From the NCBI GenBank assembly GCA_018398575.1, contig JAGTXZ010000020.1, forward strand, positions 930,001 to 994,000: 64,000 nucleotides of DNA, read 5' to 3'. The DNA is from Ampelomyces quisqualis (taxonomy: Eukaryota > Ascomycota > Dothideomycetes > Pleosporales > Phaeosphaeriaceae). The notes under the pieces were generated by a model, which made no database searches, was not told where the DNA came from, and saw nothing but the letters and a program-made list of their open reading frames with translations. Below are positions 59,650-64,000 of the stretch, piece by piece; position 1 is the stretch's first letter; each line of letters starts with the position of its first letter. Position numbers and translations under genes: made by a program.

Positions 59650-62600
59650 TAGAAAAGTTAAATTAATCTTTGTATTTTCTAAATTATTGCTTTATAAGTA
59701 ACTTGCTTATATCCTTAAGGTTAAAAATCTGCTTAAACTTAAGGAATTGTTAATAGGTAAGGTTCTTAGTAAGACTATTAGCTAGCATTAATCTAGATTC
59801 CAAATAGAATACTTAGAATAATCCTTTTGAGTACTCTTGCCTAAGCTACATATTTTAAATGTTAACATGCCTAAGCTTTATAGATATCTGCTTATTTTTC
59901 CTTATAACTAGCCAGATAGTCTGCTAATTATTACACTAGATATTCTATAGATCTTCTAGACTAAGCGTAAGCTTCTTAAAGAACTAGCTAAGCGCTATAG
60001 ATTCTTTTGCAGCGTATTCTAGAGCAAGTAGCTTAGCTTCTGTAGTTAAGGTAGTAACTAATTCTTGTCTAGCAGCTTTCTAAGAGATTGCTTCTCTAAA
60101 CAGGATAGCTATATAACTATGTAAGGAACGCCTAGTTAAATTATTGTTAGCAAAGAAGGCGTCCCTGCAGATAGTTAGTTCTAGACTATTAAAATCCCTA
60201 TACTTAATTAAATTAAACCTTGTTAAATAGAGATACATAATTACCTATTCTACAGCTTTAATATGCTTGTCTAAAGAATTAGTTAAGAAATAGAAAAGCT
60301 TTAAGACTGTATAGGCTATATCTAGGCAGATTATAATTGTAGTGTAGAGGACTAATTTAACTCTTTCTTAATAGGCCTTAATTTCTTGCTTACTAGCTTC
60401 TCTAGTGTTCTTGTAGAGCTCCTTAGATAGTAATAGTGTTAGAGGAAATAATCTATTGTGTAGTCTAAATTTCTTAGTAATCTTGTTAATATAGGCGTTA
60501 TAGACTAGAGTAATTGATTAGTCTAATCTGTTTTAGATAACTCTAACCCTAAAGAACTATTCAACTGGTCCTTGATCCTAGATTTTATATTTGCTAATAA
60601 TCTTAGACTATAGATCCTTAGCTTCAAGCTTGTAATTATTGTAGTAAATAATTAGGATATTATTAACGTAGAACAGAATAAAGATTGTTTAATCCTAAGT
60701 AAAGAAAAGGCAGGGTTCTTCTTTAGATGCAAGTAGTTCTATCTCGCGCAGTAATCTTAAGAATTCCTTATACTAAAGTAATAGAGATTCTCTAAGCCTG
60801 TAGAGCGCTTAGTTAAGCCTTACACAAAGCCTAGCTTTCTTAAATCTATCTAGTAGATTACAGAACACTAGATTGTTAGCTGTAATTAAGGCGTTAAGAA
60901 ACGCTCTAACTATGTTATATTGCATAATTTCTAGATTAAACTAGGCTGCAATAGCTAAGTAATTCTAAAAGACTTGGCTGTAAGTGTAGTAGCGTACGTA
61001 GTAAGTAGAGAGTTCTTCTTCTAGAGATCTTCTCTTACTATAAGCCTAGCCTTACACTTTAGAAAGTAACTGTCTTAATTAAACTTGTATACCTAGACCT
61101 ATTTTAATAAGATTAGTTAATTCTTAGACTTATGCTTTAAAATCTCTTTCTAGGTATCTTTCTTGTGTAGCTAATTAATTTCCTTAAGAGAGGCATCTAA
61201 CAACAGGCTTTTTATTAGATGTTAAAGCATCTGCTTCTATGTGTTAGGTAGCTTAGGTATGTTATCTCTATAAGCACGCTTCTTAACTGCTTAGTAATTT
61301 TAATTACTTAGCATAGCTGTTATAATTATAGTGTTTAGTGTTTTGTAACTAGAGCGCTTAGTCTAGGCTTTTATAAGGCCTAGTAGGAAAGTGTTCTTAA
61401 AATTATTCTTTTAGTAATCTACAAATAGATCTGCAATTAATGTATTAACACTCTTACCTTCTATCTAATTATTGTAATTCTTCTTGTAGCAAAGTAGTAT
61501 GTATTAACTTAGTAGTTTGTTAATCTTAGAAGCTACTTCTTACAGTTAATAACTTAATTATGTAGAAGAATTTGCTAATCTTGCTTTATCTAGGGCTTTA
61601 GAGTTACTACTTCTAGGTTAAGTAGCAGAGGAGGAAAAGGCTAACTGCTTATCCTGTTAGGAACCTATCTAATCCCTAGATACTAACAGGCTAGCTCTTT
61701 TAGAACCTAGCGATAGTCCTTAGCTGTTAGATCCTACGCGCTTAATAAGCTTAATACTAAATAACTTATCTAGTTCTAGAGTTGCCTTTAGAGTAACAAG
61801 CCTAGTATATTTACTTTAGTCTAAAAGAATTCCTAAATGCTTGCTAGCCTTGCTAACACTCCTCTTAGTTTCTGCTTTCTCTTCTTTGTAATTATAAGAT
61901 TAGCTAGTCTCTGTAATTCTTAAGATTAGATACTTACTCCTAAGCTGTTGCTTAGTAACCTTAGTAATTTCCTAGCTTAGTTAATCCTGTAGAACAGGCA
62001 GGTTAATATCCTGCCCAGGATTATTAAGTTTACTAACGTGTAGAATATCTATAATCTTAAGCGCTTACTTTTTAGGCATCTTATTTTCTTAGTTACTAGA
62101 ATAGAACGTAGATTTATTAAAGGTAACGTCTCTTAATACAATTACTTTATTTATACATAGAACCTATATGTAATAGATATTAGAGGCTTTATAGCCTACT
62201 AGATATCTAATATAGCTGCAAGAGTTAACTTTAAACTCTTGCTTGTTTCTGCCTGCTACTTAGTTGCGATTAAGAAAATACGCTCTGCAGCTATAGGTAT
62301 AAATACTACTCTAATTTAGGCGTAAGTTAGCAGTCCTGTGCCTAGTAATTGCTAGCTTATACTATTAAAAATATTGCCTAAACTAGGCGTGCAAGACCTT
62401 ATTAAGGGATTAAAAACTATAGATTTTTAATAGGCTTATACCGTGTAAGTAGGCAGCCGTATCTATAATATATAGCTAGAGCTTAGTTAGAAGATTTACA
62501 CCTGTGCGCATCTTAATTAATTTTGTAATTAGCTTCTAACCTGCCTGCTTAGCTAATCTATTTAGCTAATGCGTATATAGTAGTAGGCGTAGTATTTTAA

Positions 62601-64000
62601 TTCTCTCTCAATCTGCCTACTCCTTATACTGCAAACGCCCTCTCTAAGGCAGAGTCGCAGTGTTATTATCTTAATAGATCTTTATAATTTTTAGATTAAA
62701 TTTGTTCTTAACCTAGGCTGTAAATTAGTAAATTACTCTTATAATCTTAATTAACGTCTTGTTATAAAGGTTGTAGTTAAAAAGCTTGCCTAAGTAGTCT
62801 TCTTTAATAATTAAGAACTATTCTTTATAAAGCATGCCTATTAGCATGTTAAATAGGTCCTAGGAAACTTAATAGAATAGTTGTAGTAATCTTTCTCTTA
62901 GTTGTTATAAGACAACTTAAGTTATATAAGTAACTAAGTAGTCCTTACAATTAATTCTTTTAGTTCTATTTATCTTAACGTTCTAGGCTAAATAAGTAAG
63001 AGCTTAGAGTACTTACTAGCCTAGGTAGCCTAATTGTTTGTGCCAGAGATTCTTGTTATCTTCTCTTAAATAATAGATTTTAGATTGATGTAAGGTGTGC
63101 AGAATTAGTAGTTATAGCACGTAGCGTGTAACCTAGTTATATTTAATAAATAAGAGGTTGTAAGCCTTATAAAGCTTGTGTACAATAATGTTCTGCTTGT
63201 ATAATCTAAACTAAAGAGTACTGTCTAATCTACTATACTATATACCTGCCTGCTTAAGCAGCGCTGCAGATACAATATTTACATAAAACCTGTCTATAAC
63301 TTTAACTTTCTTAAGCTTTAGGTCTTTTGTGCATAGGCCTTTTAAACTGTGTAGAATATTCTTAATTACTTAATTGCTATACCTAGTTACAGAAAGTAAC
63401 TGTGTTCTAGCTTTAACTCTTTTTTTAGAGTAGGTAAGACTAAACGTTTCTAGAATAAGAAGCAACTAATTATTAATAAGGTGCACTATACTAGCTCTAT
63501 CTTAAATAGTACTTCTTAAAAGTAGATAGGCTATAAACGTAGTTGTATACACTCTAAAGTCTAGATTAGTAACATTAGGTTCCTAATTAAGAGTAGTTAG
63601 GTTAATTAATGCTGCTACAACATCTTCTAGGTATGTTACTGCCTTAGTCCTAGAAGTTAACTAGTTAGCTGCAATAGGTAGCGTCTAACTAGCTTTCTTA
63701 ATCTTGTTATTAAGTAAGGCCTACTTAGAAGTGTCAAGCTACTTAAGAACCTTCTTTTAGTTAAAATTAGAGATCTTAATTAGTACTTTTCCTAGTAGGG
63801 CTAATCTAGTAATTGTAGTCTTTAGTTAGAAACAATCTATTAAGTCCTATTTGTGCTTTTTATTGTTCCTACAAAGGCAAGATTTTAGCTTTAAATTGTC
63901 TTTGCCTTTGTTCTTTAGATTAGAGTTTTCTAAGTTTTTAATGTTTCTAAAGGTAGCAAAAGCTAAATAGGATTTTCCTTTAGTAACTAGGACTGCTTAC
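59650..64000 (-). mobile_element. Ty1/copia element (copia C), cut by window end
   Basis: On the minus strand the frame ends in copia RNase H (about 60080-59660: LATEAKLLALEYA, then KLRHVNI and RQEYSKG-F-V-YLESRLMLANSLTKNL). RT has the box FYVNNILII for YVDD at about 60680. Upstream lie integrase-like sequence (62.2-63.1 kb) and a short CLC...HK knuckle-like stretch near 63850, probably gag. The 5' LTR lies beyond 64000 and no 3' LTR was found, so it is truncated or its end is too decayed. Stops are of RIP type. Confidence 0.8.

Overview
This window looks like nuclear DNA from a filamentous ascomycete (Pezizomycotina; a Pleosporales-like dothideomycete would fit, but the species cannot be read from the sequence). 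About 58 kb is very AT- and TpA-rich. Former coding frames there can still be followed, but they are broken almost only by TAG/TAA where CAG, CAA or TGG would be expected. That is the signature of repeat-induced point mutation (RIP). A single island of normal base composition and codon use, about 39.46-45.44 kb, interrupts it. The sharp two-compartment layout is typical of RIP-affected, AT-isochore fungal genomes.

Left arm: a truncated minus-strand Ty3/gypsy element (1-3.4 kb), a pogo/Tigger-like transposase relic (5.2-6.45 kb), a 101-bp and a 147-bp tandem repeat, and then a large DNA transposon relic of Plavaka/KDZ type (8.06-26.87 kb, plus strand). The KDZ relic has been split by two LTR elements whose ends and 5-bp target duplications are intact: a chromovirus at 9942-17037 (TTAGT) and a Ty1/copia element at 19125-24359 (ATAGT). 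A 5'-truncated gypsy chromovirus follows (26.9-32.2 kb), then a ~300-bp-arm inverted repeat that carries a hAT MITE and a second copia element (33067-38485, duplication ACTCT).

Island: two intact, intron-containing genes face away from each other. One is a ten-exon gene (41891 to 39876, minus, 482 aa) with a MACPF-like signature. The other is a three-exon aegerolysin (44418-44974, plus, 135 aa). Aegerolysins and MACPF proteins are known partners in two-component pore-forming proteins (ostreolysin A or pleurotolysin A with pleurotolysin B), so the pair is probably a functional unit. Between them lie a 203-bp tandem duplication and a 416-bp hAT-type MITE. Pogo-type transposase N-terminal remnants sit at both edges of the island.

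Right arm: the 3' half of another chromovirus (45.4-49.25 kb, minus), a second copy of the KDZ relic in opposite orientation (49.25-58.44 kb, minus) with its own 2.86-kb insertion, a plus-strand Cys-rich/coiled-coil reading frame with an apparent intron, and a third, incomplete copia element (59.65-64 kb, minus). The uninterrupted KDZ copy supplies exact empty sites for both LTR insertions in the left copy.

The two most interesting items are the aegerolysin/MACPF-like pair stranded in a RIP desert, and a recurrent antisense reading frame (Cys cluster followed by a coiled coil) found next to the 3' end of several unrelated LTR elements.
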